From Conexibacter woesei Iso977N (lineage in GTDB: Bacteria > Actinomycetota > Thermoleophilia > Solirubrobacterales > Solirubrobacteraceae), in the NCBI RefSeq assembly GCF_000424625.1, contig NZ_AUKG01000004.1, positions 124,001 through 188,000 on the forward strand: a stretch of 64,000 nucleotides of DNA, given 5' to 3'. Below are positions 48,526-56,995 of the stretch, in pieces; position 1 is the stretch's first letter; the number at the start of each line of letters is the position of its first letter. Made by a program: the position numbers and the translations under genes. The notes under the pieces are model-generated. The model did not search any database. It was not told the origin of the DNA and saw only the letters and a list, made by a program, of their open reading frames with translations.

Positions 48526-50727
48526 ATGAGACGACTTGCCGCCTTCTCCCACGACCGCCGCCGCCTCGTCGCCGCCCTCTGGGTCGCGCTGATCGTCGCC
48601 GCAGGCGCGCTCGCCGCCGGTGCCGGTTCCGGCTACATCAACAACTTCACGCTCCCCGGGACCGAGTCCCAGCGTGCCCTCGACCTCCTCCGCAGCCGCT
48701 TCCCCCAGCAGGCGGGCGACACGTCCCAGATCGTGTTCCACGCCAAGCGCGGCTCGCTGAACGACCAGGCCAACCAGGCCGCGGTCCAGTCCGTGATCGC
48801 CAAGGTCTCGAAGCTCCCCGACGTGACCGCGGTGGTCAGCCCCTACAAGAACGCGAAGGCGACGGTGTCCAAGGACGGCACCGTCGCCTACGCGTCGCTG
48901 CTGTTCGACAAGCAGGCCGTCGACCTGGACAAGAAGGACGTCCAGAAGGTCATCGACACCGCGCAGGCCGGCGCGACCTCGACGCTGCAGGTCGAGCTCG
49001 GCGGGCAGGCGATCAAGCAGGCCCAGCAGCCGGAGACCGGCGCCGGCGAGCTGATCGGCGTCGCCGTGGCGGTGATCGTCCTGTTCCTCGTGCTCGGCTC
49101 GATGACCGCGATGGCGCTGCCGCTGGTCAGCGCGTTCGCGGCGATCGCCGCGGCGATGGGCCTGGTGTACGCGGCGACCGGCTCGTTCTCGATCGCGGAC
49201 TTCGCGCCGACGCTGGCGGTGATGATCGCGCTCGGGGTCGGGATCGACTACGCGCTGCTGGTGATCAACCGCTTCCGCGGTGAACGCAGCGGCGGCGCGG
49301 ACGTGCGCGGCGCGACGCTGACCGCGATGGACACGGCGGGGCGCTCGGTGCTGTTCGCCGGGACGACCGTGGTGATCGCGCTGCTCGGCATGCTGCTGCT
49401 CGGCGTCTCGTTCCTCAACGGCCCGGCGGTCGCGTCGGCCGCGGCGGTCGCGCTGACCATGTTGTCGTCGTTGACGCTGCTGCCCGCGCTGCTGGGGTTC
49501 TTCGGCAGGCGCATCAAGTTCCCGGCGGGCGACGCCGAAGTCGAAGGGGTTGCCGAGCCGCGCGGGTTCGGGCGCTGGAGCGCGTGGATCGCGCGGCGCC
49601 CCGCCGCGTTCGCGACCGGCGCGCTGGTGCTGCTGCTGGTCGTCGCCGCGCCGGTCACGGGCATCCGCCTGGCCAGCGCCGACGCGGGCAACGACGGGCC
49701 GGCGACGACGACGCGCAAGGCCTATGACCTGCTCTCGCAGGGCTTCGGCCCCGGGTTCAACGGGCCGCTGCTGGTGGCCGCCGAGGTCGACGCCGCGCAC
49801 GGCGGCAAGACCGAGTTGGTGGCCTTGAAGACCAGGCTGGCGCAGACGCCCGGCGTGGCCGCGGTCTCGCAGCCGGTGCTGAACGCCGCGGGCGACGCCG
49901 CGACGCTGACGGTGATCCCGAAGAGCGCGCCGCAGGACCAGGCGACCAAGGACCTGCTGTCGGACCTGCGCGACCACGTCGTCCCGGGCGTGACGCACGG
50001 CCAGGATGGTTTGAAGGATGTCTCGATCGGCGGCGCGACCGCGTCGACGACCGACTTCGGCAGCGTGCTGTCGTCGAAGCTGCCGCTGTTCATCGGCGTC
50101 GTGATCGGGTTGTCGTTGCTGTTGCTCGCGGTGGTGTTCCGCAGCGTGTTGATCCCGGTCAAGGCCGCGGTGCTCAACCTGCTCAGCATCGGCGTGGCGC
50201 TCGGCGTGATCACCTTCGTCTTCCAGGACGGGCACCTCGCGTCCCTGATCGGGGTGGAGACGACCGGGCCGATCGAGCCGTTCCTGCCGGTGATGCTGTT
50301 CGCCATCATCTTCGGGTTGTCGATGGACTACGAGGTCTTCCTCGTGACGCGGATGCACGAGGAGTGGGAGCGCACCCACGACGCGCCGTTCGCGGTGCGC
50401 CACGGCCTGGCCTTGACCGGCAAGGTCGTCATGGCGGCGGCGATCATCATGATCTCGGTCTTCGGCTCGTTCGTCCTCGGCGACGACCGGACGATCAAGC
50501 TGTTCGGCGTCGGCCTGGCGAGCGCCGTGCTGTTCGACGCGTTCGTGATCCGGCTGATCCTGGTCCCGGCGCTGATGCACCTGTTCGGCCGCGCGTCCTG
50601 GTGGATGCCGGAGTGGCTGGAGCGGCGCCTGCCGCGCCTGTCGATCGAGGGCCCGGCGGAGGACGCCGACGATGACGACGACTCGCCGTCCTCGCCGCGC
50701 CGCAGGCGGGTCGAGATCCCGGCGTAG
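48526..50727 (+). CDS. MMPL-family (RND) transporter
   Basis: 733 residues with the RND arrangement: one helix, an extracytoplasmic porter domain (GYINNFTLPGTESQRAL, then RFPQQAGDTSQIVF), a five-helix block with GVGIDYALLVINRFR, then a repeat of the same with GLSMDYEVFLVTRM. The two DY motifs carry the proton-relay residues. MMPL proteins export lipids or drugs. The C-terminus is acidic. ATG at 48526 gives a proper first helix. Controlled probably by the divergent TetR protein. Confidence 0.92.
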   Translation: MRRLAAFSHDRRRLVAALWVALIVAAGALAAGAGSGYINNFTLPGTESQRALDLLRSRFPQQAGDTSQIVFHAKRGSLNDQANQAAVQSVIAKVSKLPDVTAVVSPYKNAKATVSKDGTVAYASLLFDKQAVDLDKKDVQKVIDTAQAGATSTLQVELGGQAIKQAQQPETGAGELIGVAVAVIVLFLVLGSMTAMALPLVSAFAAIAAAMGLVYAATGSFSIADFAPTLAVMIALGVGIDYALLVINRFRGERSGGADVRGATLTAMDTAGRSVLFAGTTVVIALLGMLLLGVSFLNGPAVASAAAVALTMLSSLTLLPALLGFFGRRIKFPAGDAEVEGVAEPRGFGRWSAWIARRPAAFATGALVLLLVVAAPVTGIRLASADAGNDGPATTTRKAYDLLSQGFGPGFNGPLLVAAEVDAAHGGKTELVALKTRLAQTPGVAAVSQPVLNAAGDAATLTVIPKSAPQDQATKDLLSDLRDHVVPGVTHGQDGLKDVSIGGATASTTDFGSVLSSKLPLFIGVVIGLSLLLLAVVFRSVLIPVKAAVLNLLSIGVALGVITFVFQDGHLASLIGVETTGPIEPFLPVMLFAIIFGLSMDYEVFLVTRMHEEWERTHDAPFAVRHGLALTGKVVMAAAIIMISVFGSFVLGDDRTIKLFGVGLASAVLFDAFVIRLILVPALMHLFGRASWWMPEWLERRLPRLSIEGPAEDADDDDDSPSSPRRRRVEIPA

Positions 50728-50777
50728 TCACCGCCCTTGCCCGGCGTCGCGGCAGAGCAGCGCGACGCCGGGCTAAC

Positions 50778-50820
50778 TTGACGTTCACGTCAAATGGAAG
50801 TTTGGGTACCATCGAACTTC
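50778..50820 (+). promoter_or_regulatory. Operator/promoter of the MFS-MerR operon
   Basis: TTGACGT-TC-ACGTCAA (50778-50793) is a perfect 16-base palindrome. A second inverted pair GAAGTT (50797-50802) and AACTTC (50815-50820) follows. TACCAT (50807-50812) lies 9 bases before the MFS ATG and may be the -10 box. Whether the co-encoded MerR protein or another regulator binds is not known. Confidence 0.6.
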
Positions 50821-50821
50821 G

Positions 50822-52306
50822 ATGTCTGCTCTCCCCTCTTCCCCGGCGGTCGCACGCAAGCGGCGGATCGGCGTCAGCGCCGATCACCATCACTACAAGT
50901 GGTGGGCGCTCAGCTGCACGTCGCTGGGCATGTTGTTGGCCACCATCAACTCCGGCACGCTGGTCATCGCGCTGCCGGACCTGGAGAGGGCGCTCGGCGT
51001 CGACCTGCTCACGCTGGTCTGGGTGATCCTGGCGTTCATGATCGCCTCGACCGTGCTGGTGCTGACGTTCGGGCGGCTCTCGGACATCTTCGGGCGCAAG
51101 AAGGCGTTCGTGCTGGGCTTCGCGGTCTTCACGGTCGCCTCGCTGGGCGCCGGGTTCGCGCAGGGCGGGACCGACCTGATCCTGTGGCGGATCGTCCAAG
51201 GGATCGGCGGCGCGCTGCTGTTCGCGAACGCCTCGGCCCTCGTGACCGACGCGTTCCCGAAGGAGCAGCTCGGCGTCGCGATGGGGACCAACGTGATGGT
51301 CGCGGGCATCGGGCTGGTGCTCGGGCCGGTGCTCGGCGGCGCGCTGGTCGAGATCTCCTGGCACTGGGTCTTCTGGTTCAACGTCCCGCTCGGGATCGTC
51401 GGCACGCTGTGGGCGTTCTTCGTGCTGGAGGAGCTGATGCGGCCCGAGGTCGACCACACCTTCGACTGGTGGGGAACGGTGACCTTCGTCATCGGGTTGA
51501 CGGGCCTGACGTACGGGATCTCGCGCGGCGGGATCGTGGCGTGGAACGACACGTCGACGATCGTCGCGCTGGTCGCCGCGGTCGTGCTGCTGCCGGCGTT
51601 CGTGCTGATCGAGAGGCGGACGCGCGCGCCGATGCTCGACCTGTCGCTGTTCGCCGACCGCGGCTTCGCGGCCGCGACGGGCGCCGCGTTCCTCAACGGG
51701 CTGTCGCGCTTCGCGCTGACGTTCGTGTTCGTCCTGTACTTCCAGGGCGCGCTGGGCGACGACCCGATCCTGGCGGGCGTCAAGCTCGCGCCGCTGGCGC
51801 TGGGCATGCTGATCTCCTCGCCGCTGGCCGGTGCCTACGCCGACAGGCACGGCGCGCGCACGTTGGCGGCGCTGGGCATGGTCGTCGTGGCGGTCTCGCT
51901 GGCCGGGATGACGACGCTCGGGACCGGCTCGTCGTACCCGCTTGCCGCGTTCTGGCTGTTGTTGAACGGGTTGGGGTCGGGCATGTTCAACTCGCCCAAC
52001 ACGGCGGCGATGATGGGCTCGGTGCCCGTGCACCGGCGCGGGATCGCGGGCGGCACGCGGATGATGCTGCAGAACACGGGCAGCGTGCTGTCGATCGCGT
52101 TCGTGCTCGGGATCATCACCGCGGCGGTCCCGACCAAGGTGCTGCTGTCGATCTTCAGCGGCGTGTCGTCCGGCCTGAGCGACGAGGCCCTGAGGCCGTT
52201 CATCCACAACATGCACACGGCGCTGTGGGTCCTGGCCGGGACCGCGGTCGCGGGCGCGCTGGTGTCGCTGGCGCGGCCGGCGACGCCGAAGGCGGCGAAG
52301 GCATGA
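50822..52306 (+). CDS. MFS drug efflux transporter, DHA2 family
   Basis: 494 residues with about 14 helices. TINSGTLVIALPDLERAL is the helix-1 motif, FGRLSDIFGRKKAFVLG motif A, and the loop WHWVFWFNVPLGIVG the DHA2 signature after helix 5. Proton-coupled export of toxic compounds is likely. The stop overlaps the MerR start (ATGA), so pump and regulator are one operon. Confidence 0.9.
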   Translation: MSALPSSPAVARKRRIGVSADHHHYKWWALSCTSLGMLLATINSGTLVIALPDLERALGVDLLTLVWVILAFMIASTVLVLTFGRLSDIFGRKKAFVLGFAVFTVASLGAGFAQGGTDLILWRIVQGIGGALLFANASALVTDAFPKEQLGVAMGTNVMVAGIGLVLGPVLGGALVEISWHWVFWFNVPLGIVGTLWAFFVLEELMRPEVDHTFDWWGTVTFVIGLTGLTYGISRGGIVAWNDTSTIVALVAAVVLLPAFVLIERRTRAPMLDLSLFADRGFAAATGAAFLNGLSRFALTFVFVLYFQGALGDDPILAGVKLAPLALGMLISSPLAGAYADRHGARTLAALGMVVVAVSLAGMTTLGTGSSYPLAAFWLLLNGLGSGMFNSPNTAAMMGSVPVHRRGIAGGTRMMLQNTGSVLSIAFVLGIITAAVPTKVLLSIFSGVSSGLSDEALRPFIHNMHTALWVLAGTAVAGALVSLARPATPKAAKA

Positions 52307-52746
52307 GCGCCGTCGAGACGACCCTGCGGATCGGCGAGGTCGCCAAGCGCCTCGGGATCACGACGCGGACGATTCGGTACTACGAGGAGCTCGGCCTGCT
52401 CGGCGGCGTCGACCACGACCGCGCCGCCGGCCAGCACCGCACCTACACCGAGGCCGACGTCGAGCGCCTGCGCAAGGCGGTCAAGTTGAAGTCCTTGCTC
52501 GGCGTCTCGCTCGAGGAGCTCAAGACGCTGATGGAGGCCGAGGACGGCCGCGACGCCCGCCGCGAGGAGTTCACCGCACCCTCGACCTCCAAGCGCCGCC
52601 GCCGCGAGATCCTCGACACCTCCGCCCTCAACGTCACCCGCCAACTCGAGCTCCTCACCGCCCGCCGCGCCGAGTTCGACCAACTCGAAGCCGAGCTCAT
52701 CGCCCGCCGCAACCTGATCACCACCCGCCGCGCCGAGCTCGGCTGA
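52303..52746 (+). CDS. MerR-family transcriptional regulator
   Basis: 147 residues. LRIGEVAKRLGITTRTIRYYEELGLL is the MerR helix-turn-helix and RTYTEADVERLRKAVKLKSL the wing. The C-terminal half is a long charged coiled coil (RQLELLTARRAEFDQLEAEL) without the cysteines of metal sensors, so it probably senses an organic compound. Coupled to the MFS gene by ATGA; it may activate or repress the operon from the palindromic promoter. Confidence 0.9.
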   Translation: MSAVETTLRIGEVAKRLGITTRTIRYYEELGLLGGVDHDRAAGQHRTYTEADVERLRKAVKLKSLLGVSLEELKTLMEAEDGRDARREEFTAPSTSKRRRREILDTSALNVTRQLELLTARRAEFDQLEAELIARRNLITTRRAELG

Positions 52747-52778
52747 GCGCGCGAGGCGACCCACTACCGTCGTTGGGC

Positions 52779-53552
52779 ATGAGCCTGACGCGCGAACCTG
52801 GGCCGCTGGCGGGGACGCCCGGCAACACGAACTACGCGATCGAGGGGCCGAAGCACCGGCTGCTGTCGACGCCGGTGCCGCGGCGGGTGCGCGGGGAGAT
52901 CGGTGGCAGGACGGTCGTCGACACCGAGAACGCGTTCCTCCTGCACGAGACGGGGTTGTCGCCGCAGCTCTACGTGCCGCTGGCGGATGTGGACGCGGAC
53001 GCCCTGGAGCGGACGGACACCTCGACGCACTGCCCGTTCAAGGGCGATGCCTCCTACCGGACGGTCGCGGGGTCGGTCGACGCGATCTGGGTCTACGACG
53101 AGCCGTTGGAGGCCGCGTCGTGGCTGGAGGGCTACGCCGGCGTCTACCTCGACCGCTTCGACCGCTGGCTCGACGAGGACGAGGAGGTCCAGGGCTTCCC
53201 GGATCCGTACCACCGCGTCGACATCCGCTCGACGTCCGCGCGCGTCGAGGTCCGGGCGCGCGGTGAGCTGATCGCCGAGAGCGACCGCGCCCTGGTCCTG
53301 TCGGAGACCGCGCTGCCCAACCGCTACTACCTGCCGGTCGACGACGTCACCGCGCCGCTGAGCGGCCCGACCGAGACCTCGACCTTCTGCCCGTACAAGG
53401 GCACCGCGTCCTACTGGACCGTCACCGTCCCCGGCGGCGAGCTGCCCGACGCCGCCTGGTCCTACGAGGCGCCGTTCCCGGAGTGCGGCCCGGTCAAGTC
53501 CTACGTGTCGTTCTGGGGCGACGACGTCGAGGTCACGTTCATGCGCCGTTGA
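52779..53552 (+). CDS. Protein of two tandem DUF427 domains
   Basis: 257 residues from ATG at 52779. Two similar halves: VRGEIGGRTVVDTENAFLLHE through THCPFKGDASY, and VRARGELIAESDRALVLSE through TFCPYKGTASY. The CPFKG/CPYKG blocks are the DUF427 signature. Single-domain members are about 95-120 residues, so this is a duplication/fusion. Function of DUF427 is not established. TACCGT lies 8 bases before the ATG (leaderless). Confidence 0.88.
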   Translation: MSLTREPGPLAGTPGNTNYAIEGPKHRLLSTPVPRRVRGEIGGRTVVDTENAFLLHETGLSPQLYVPLADVDADALERTDTSTHCPFKGDASYRTVAGSVDAIWVYDEPLEAASWLEGYAGVYLDRFDRWLDEDEEVQGFPDPYHRVDIRSTSARVEVRARGELIAESDRALVLSETALPNRYYLPVDDVTAPLSGPTETSTFCPYKGTASYWTVTVPGGELPDAAWSYEAPFPECGPVKSYVSFWGDDVEVTFMRR

Positions 53553-53579
53553 GGTGAAGCTGAGAGGGTCTCCAGGGTG

Positions 53580-54746
53580 ATGGGCAGGACTCTCGAGCTA
53601 CGGCCGTTGCGCACGCTGCGCGACCACCGCTGGTTCGCCCTGCTCACGATGACCCGCGTGCTGGGCGCGCTGGTCGCCGTGGCGCTGCTGCTGCTGCACC
53701 GCGTCACCCACCACGACCCGCTGCTGGCGGCGATCACGCTCGCCTGGACGCCGGTCAGCCTCTACGTCCTGCGCCTGACCCAGGACTGGCGCGCCGCGCC
53801 CGTGATCTGGGCCCTCGACGCGCTCGCCGCCTTCGGGCTGATCATGGCGGGCGGCGACTGGCGCTCGCCGTTCTACGTGTTCGCGCTGACCACGCTGATC
53901 CTGCCCGCGACGTCGCTGCCGTGGCGGATCGCGTTCGCCTGGGGCGTCGTGTTCTCCGCCCTCTACGGCGGGGTCGCGCTGCTGACCGAGAAGCTCCCGG
54001 CGGACACGCTGGAGAACACGATCCGGCTGGAGACGCTCGCCACCCACCTTTTCGTCCCGATGGTCATCACGACCACGCTCGCCTACTCCGCGCTGCTCCT
54101 GGAACGCCTGCGGACCGCGCGCGGCGAGTCCGAGCGCCTCGTCCTCCAGGCCGAACGTCAGCGCATCGCCTGGGAGCTGCACGACTCCGCCAAGCAACGG
54201 GTCCATGCCGCCCACCTGATGCTCTCGGCGCTCGAACCGCAGGTGCCTCAGGACGGCCCGCGCGCGCTGCTCGACGGCGCGCTCGCCGAGCTCCGGAACG
54301 CGACCGCCGACATGGAGACCAGCGTCGCCGAGCTGCGCACGCCGCTCGACGGCCGCCCCGTCGACGAGCTGCTGCGCGAGCGCGCCGCCGAGCTGGCGCA
54401 GGCCGGGACCGCCCGGATCGACGTCGCCGGCCACCTGCCCGCGCTGCCGCCGCTGGTCGCCGCCCACACCTACCGGATCGCCGCCGAGGCGCTCACCAAC
54501 GCGGTGCGCCACGCCGGCTGCTCCGCCATCACCGTCACGCTCGCCGACGCGCCCGACGCGATCACCCTCACGATCGCCGACGACGGCGTCGGCATGCCAC
54601 CCGAGCCGCGCCCCGGCGGCCACGGGCTGCGCTCGATGCACGGACGCGCAGAGACGATCGGCGCCCGCCTGAACATCGGGCCCGGACCCGGAGGGCGCGG
54701 CACGGCCGTCGCCCTCGCTCTCCCCCATCCCGGAGGTTCCCCATGA
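53580..54746 (+). CDS. NarL-type sensor histidine kinase
   Basis: 388 residues. Several N-terminal membrane helices form a small sensor (VLGALVAVALLLLHR onward), then a HisKA_3-like dimerisation/phosphorylation segment ERQRIAWELHDSAKQRVHAAH with the histidine in ELHDSAKQ, then a Walker-like HATPase with EALTNAVRHAG (N-box) and DDGVGMPPEPRPGGHGLRSM. It overlaps its regulator by 4 bases (ATGA), so the pair is co-translated. Stimulus unknown. Confidence 0.9.
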   Translation: MGRTLELRPLRTLRDHRWFALLTMTRVLGALVAVALLLLHRVTHHDPLLAAITLAWTPVSLYVLRLTQDWRAAPVIWALDALAAFGLIMAGGDWRSPFYVFALTTLILPATSLPWRIAFAWGVVFSALYGGVALLTEKLPADTLENTIRLETLATHLFVPMVITTTLAYSALLLERLRTARGESERLVLQAERQRIAWELHDSAKQRVHAAHLMLSALEPQVPQDGPRALLDGALAELRNATADMETSVAELRTPLDGRPVDELLRERAAELAQAGTARIDVAGHLPALPPLVAAHTYRIAAEALTNAVRHAGCSAITVTLADAPDAITLTIADDGVGMPPEPRPGGHGLRSMHGRAETIGARLNIGPGPGGRGTAVALALPHPGGSP

Positions 54747-55312
54747 TCCGCCTGCTCATCGTCGACGACCACCCCGCCATGCGCGCCGGCCTGACCGCCG
54801 TGCTGCGCGCCGAGCCCGGGATCGTCCCGCTCGGGACCGCGTCGTCCGAGGAGGACCTCGGCGCGATGATGCAGCGCACCAAGCCGGACGTCGTCCTGCT
54901 CGACTACCACCTGCCCGGCGCCGACGGGCTGAAGCTCTGCCGCCGCCTCAAGCGCGAGATCCCGGCGCCCGCCGTGCTGTTGTACTCCGCCTACGCGGAT
55001 TCCGCGATGGTCGTCCCCGCGATCCTCGCGGGCGCCGACGGCTTGTTGAACAAGTCGGCCCCCGCGCCGGAGCTGTTCGACGCGCTGCGCGCCGTCTCCC
55101 GCGGCGACCGCGTCCTGCCGCCGGTCCCGCGCGAGCTGCTGGAGTCGGCCGGCACGCGCGTCGAGCCCGGCGACCTGCCGATCCTGGCGATGATGGTCGA
55201 CGGCACCCCGATCGCCGAGGTCGCCGAGGCGATGCGCCAACCAGTCACCCACGTCGCCCGCCGTGTGGACGCGATGATCGAGCGCCTGCGGGTCGAGATC
55301 GCGGCGGTCTAG
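54743..55312 (+). CDS. NarL-type response regulator with degenerate output domain
   Basis: 189 residues. Receiver: LLIVDDHPAMRAG, VVLLDYHLPGADG (phosphoacceptor), YSAYAD and LLNKSAPAPE (lysine). The C-terminal 60 residues should be a LuxR helix-turn-helix, but only ILAMMVDGTPIAEVAEAMRQ and VARRVDAMIERL remain, which is shortened and lacks the usual conserved residues. It probably still binds DNA weakly or works through a partner. Partner kinase is immediately upstream. Confidence 0.85.
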   Translation: MIRLLIVDDHPAMRAGLTAVLRAEPGIVPLGTASSEEDLGAMMQRTKPDVVLLDYHLPGADGLKLCRRLKREIPAPAVLLYSAYADSAMVVPAILAGADGLLNKSAPAPELFDALRAVSRGDRVLPPVPRELLESAGTRVEPGDLPILAMMVDGTPIAEVAEAMRQPVTHVARRVDAMIERLRVEIAAV

Positions 55313-55324
55313 CGCGAGCGACTC

Positions 55325-55990
55325 CTACATCTTGCAGTGGTAGACCACGCGCAGCCGGGCCTTCAGCTGCGTCACGCGTGCGGCCAGGCGTGTGATGCGG
55401 TCGCGGCGGGCGCTGGTCCGATGCGACCTGTAGGACTTGCGTGCCGCTGCGAGATCTCGCGTGGCGGCCCGCAGCGCGGTCCGGTTGGCGCTGCAGACGG
55501 TCTCGCGCACGACCACCCGGACCGGGTCGCCGACCTCTTCGCCGAACGGGCAGAGGTAGGTCGCGCAGTCGCGGTAGGGCTGCCACCAGTAGGTCCCCGG
55601 CTCGCGCGGCAGCAGCCCGCGCTCGGCGGCGTCCGGCGCCGCGGTGCACATCCCGGCGACGCCGTCGACGACGACCGCGGCGCGCGTGTCGACCCGCGCC
55701 GGGCCGAGCAGCAGGCCGTCCACGCCAACCGCACCGGCCGTCGCCAGGACCACGTAGTAACCGTCGCCGTCGCCGTGCACGTCCTGGTCGAACTGCGTCG
55801 GGTGGTAGGCCGGGCAGGTGAACTGGACCCTCAACCCACCGACCACGTCCTTGACGACCGCGCCGTCGACCGGCGCGCGCGCCTCGACCGGCGGGTCGTC
55901 CTGGCGTGCGCGCGCGGCGCCCGGCCAGGCCGCCGCGACCATCAGCACCAGCGCCACGGCGCCAAGACACCATCGTCTCCACCCTTCCAC
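55325..55990 (-). CDS. Secreted protein of unknown function
   Basis: 221 residues with a signal peptide (MEGWRRWCLGAVALVLMVAA). No named family recognised. The mature part begins with a fibronectin-like strand pattern (PVDGAVVKDVVGGLRVQFTCP), has at least six cysteines (FTCP, GMCTA, RDCATYLCP, VCSAN, HCKM) that could form disulfides, and ends in a basic helical segment rich in Arg. It converges on the response regulator gene. Confidence 0.75.
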   Translation of the reverse strand: MEGWRRWCLGAVALVLMVAAAWPGAARARQDDPPVEARAPVDGAVVKDVVGGLRVQFTCPAYHPTQFDQDVHGDGDGYYVVLATAGAVGVDGLLLGPARVDTRAAVVVDGVAGMCTAAPDAAERGLLPREPGTYWWQPYRDCATYLCPFGEEVGDPVRVVVRETVCSANRTALRAATRDLAAARKSYRSHRTSARRDRITRLAARVTQLKARLRVVYHCKM

Positions 55991-56048
55991 GCGCCGACCC
56001 TACCCGCTCCAGTGGTCCCGACCGGTGAGGAACGCTAGGGTGCCCAAC

Positions 56049-56684
56049 ATGGGGCAGGTGACGGACTCGCGCTTCGTGCGCGCGCTGCGGGCCGAGGGCA
56101 GCGGCGACGCCGAGCGCACGCAGCTGATCGCGGCGATGGCGGAAGCGCTCCGCGACGCACCGCTGACCGCCATCACCCCCGCCGACGTCGCCACCCGCGC
56201 CGGCGTCCCGCGCGACCGGTTCTTCCAGCACTTCCCGGACGTCGCCGCCTGCTACCTGGCGACCTACGAGGCCTCCGCCTCCCTCCTGCGCGCCGAGACC
56301 GCGTCCGCGGTGATCGAGGGCACCGGCCGCCCCTACGACGAGCGGATCGCGCTCGGCGTCCGCGCCTACCTGGAGACGCTGGCCTCCGAGCCCGGCCTCG
56401 CGCGCGCGTTCCTGCGCGACGTCCAGGACGCCGGCCCGGAGGCGCTGCGCCGCCGCCGCACGGTCAACGAGGGCTTCGCGGCGATGATCCAGGCGCTCGC
56501 CGAGCAGCACGCCGACGAGCTCCCGGACGGCTACGCCGTGCATCCCGACATGGCCCGCGAGCTGGTCGAGGCGCTCGAGGAGCTGACGCTGCTGTCGATC
56601 GACGGCGACCGGATCGCCGACCTCCCGCGCCTGACCGACACCGCTACGCGGATGATCCACGCGGCGCTCGTCGCGGGCGCGTAA
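56049..56684 (+). CDS. TetR-family transcriptional regulator
   Basis: 211 residues. DNA-binding helices: LTAITPADVATRAGVPRDRFFQHFPDVAACY, followed by an all-helical ligand domain. TAGGGT lies 7 bases before the ATG at 56049, so it is probably leaderless. It is divergent to the secreted protein (58-base gap) and followed by a small membrane protein. Target genes are not clear from the sequence. Confidence 0.88.
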   Translation: MGQVTDSRFVRALRAEGSGDAERTQLIAAMAEALRDAPLTAITPADVATRAGVPRDRFFQHFPDVAACYLATYEASASLLRAETASAVIEGTGRPYDERIALGVRAYLETLASEPGLARAFLRDVQDAGPEALRRRRTVNEGFAAMIQALAEQHADELPDGYAVHPDMARELVEALEELTLLSIDGDRIADLPRLTDTATRMIHAALVAGA

Positions 56685-56703
56685 GCGCTACCTTCGGGAG
56701 CGC

Positions 56704-56973
56704 ATGCGCTCCGTGATCGCCTTCTACCGCGCACGCCCGCTCGTCGGCGTGATCGTGTTCATCATCGGCCTGCTGATCGCCCTGCTGACCGTGATGCTCA
56801 AGGACGGCGGCGGCGTGATCCTGCCGATCGCGCTGTGCGTGTTCGCCGGCTTCGCCGTCGGCGGGGTCGTCGCCTACGGCCAGCGCCGCAGGAACGCGCT
56901 CTACGACCTCGACGAGTACGAGGCCGCGCTGGACCCGACCGACCCGCGCAGCGACACGCCCGCCGCGCACTAG
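56704..56973 (+). CDS. Small two-helix membrane protein
   Basis: 89 residues. Two hydrophobic helices, PLVGVIVFIIGLLIALLTVML and VILPIALCVFAGFAVGGVVAY, followed by a short acidic tail (YDLDEYEAALDPTDPRSD). No family recognised. It starts 20 bases after the TetR stop; TACCTT lies 9 bases before the ATG. Confidence 0.7.
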   Translation: MRSVIAFYRARPLVGVIVFIIGLLIALLTVMLKDGGGVILPIALCVFAGFAVGGVVAYGQRRRNALYDLDEYEAALDPTDPRSDTPAAH

Positions 56974-56995
56974 GCGCGCCTGCGCGCGAGGCGCG

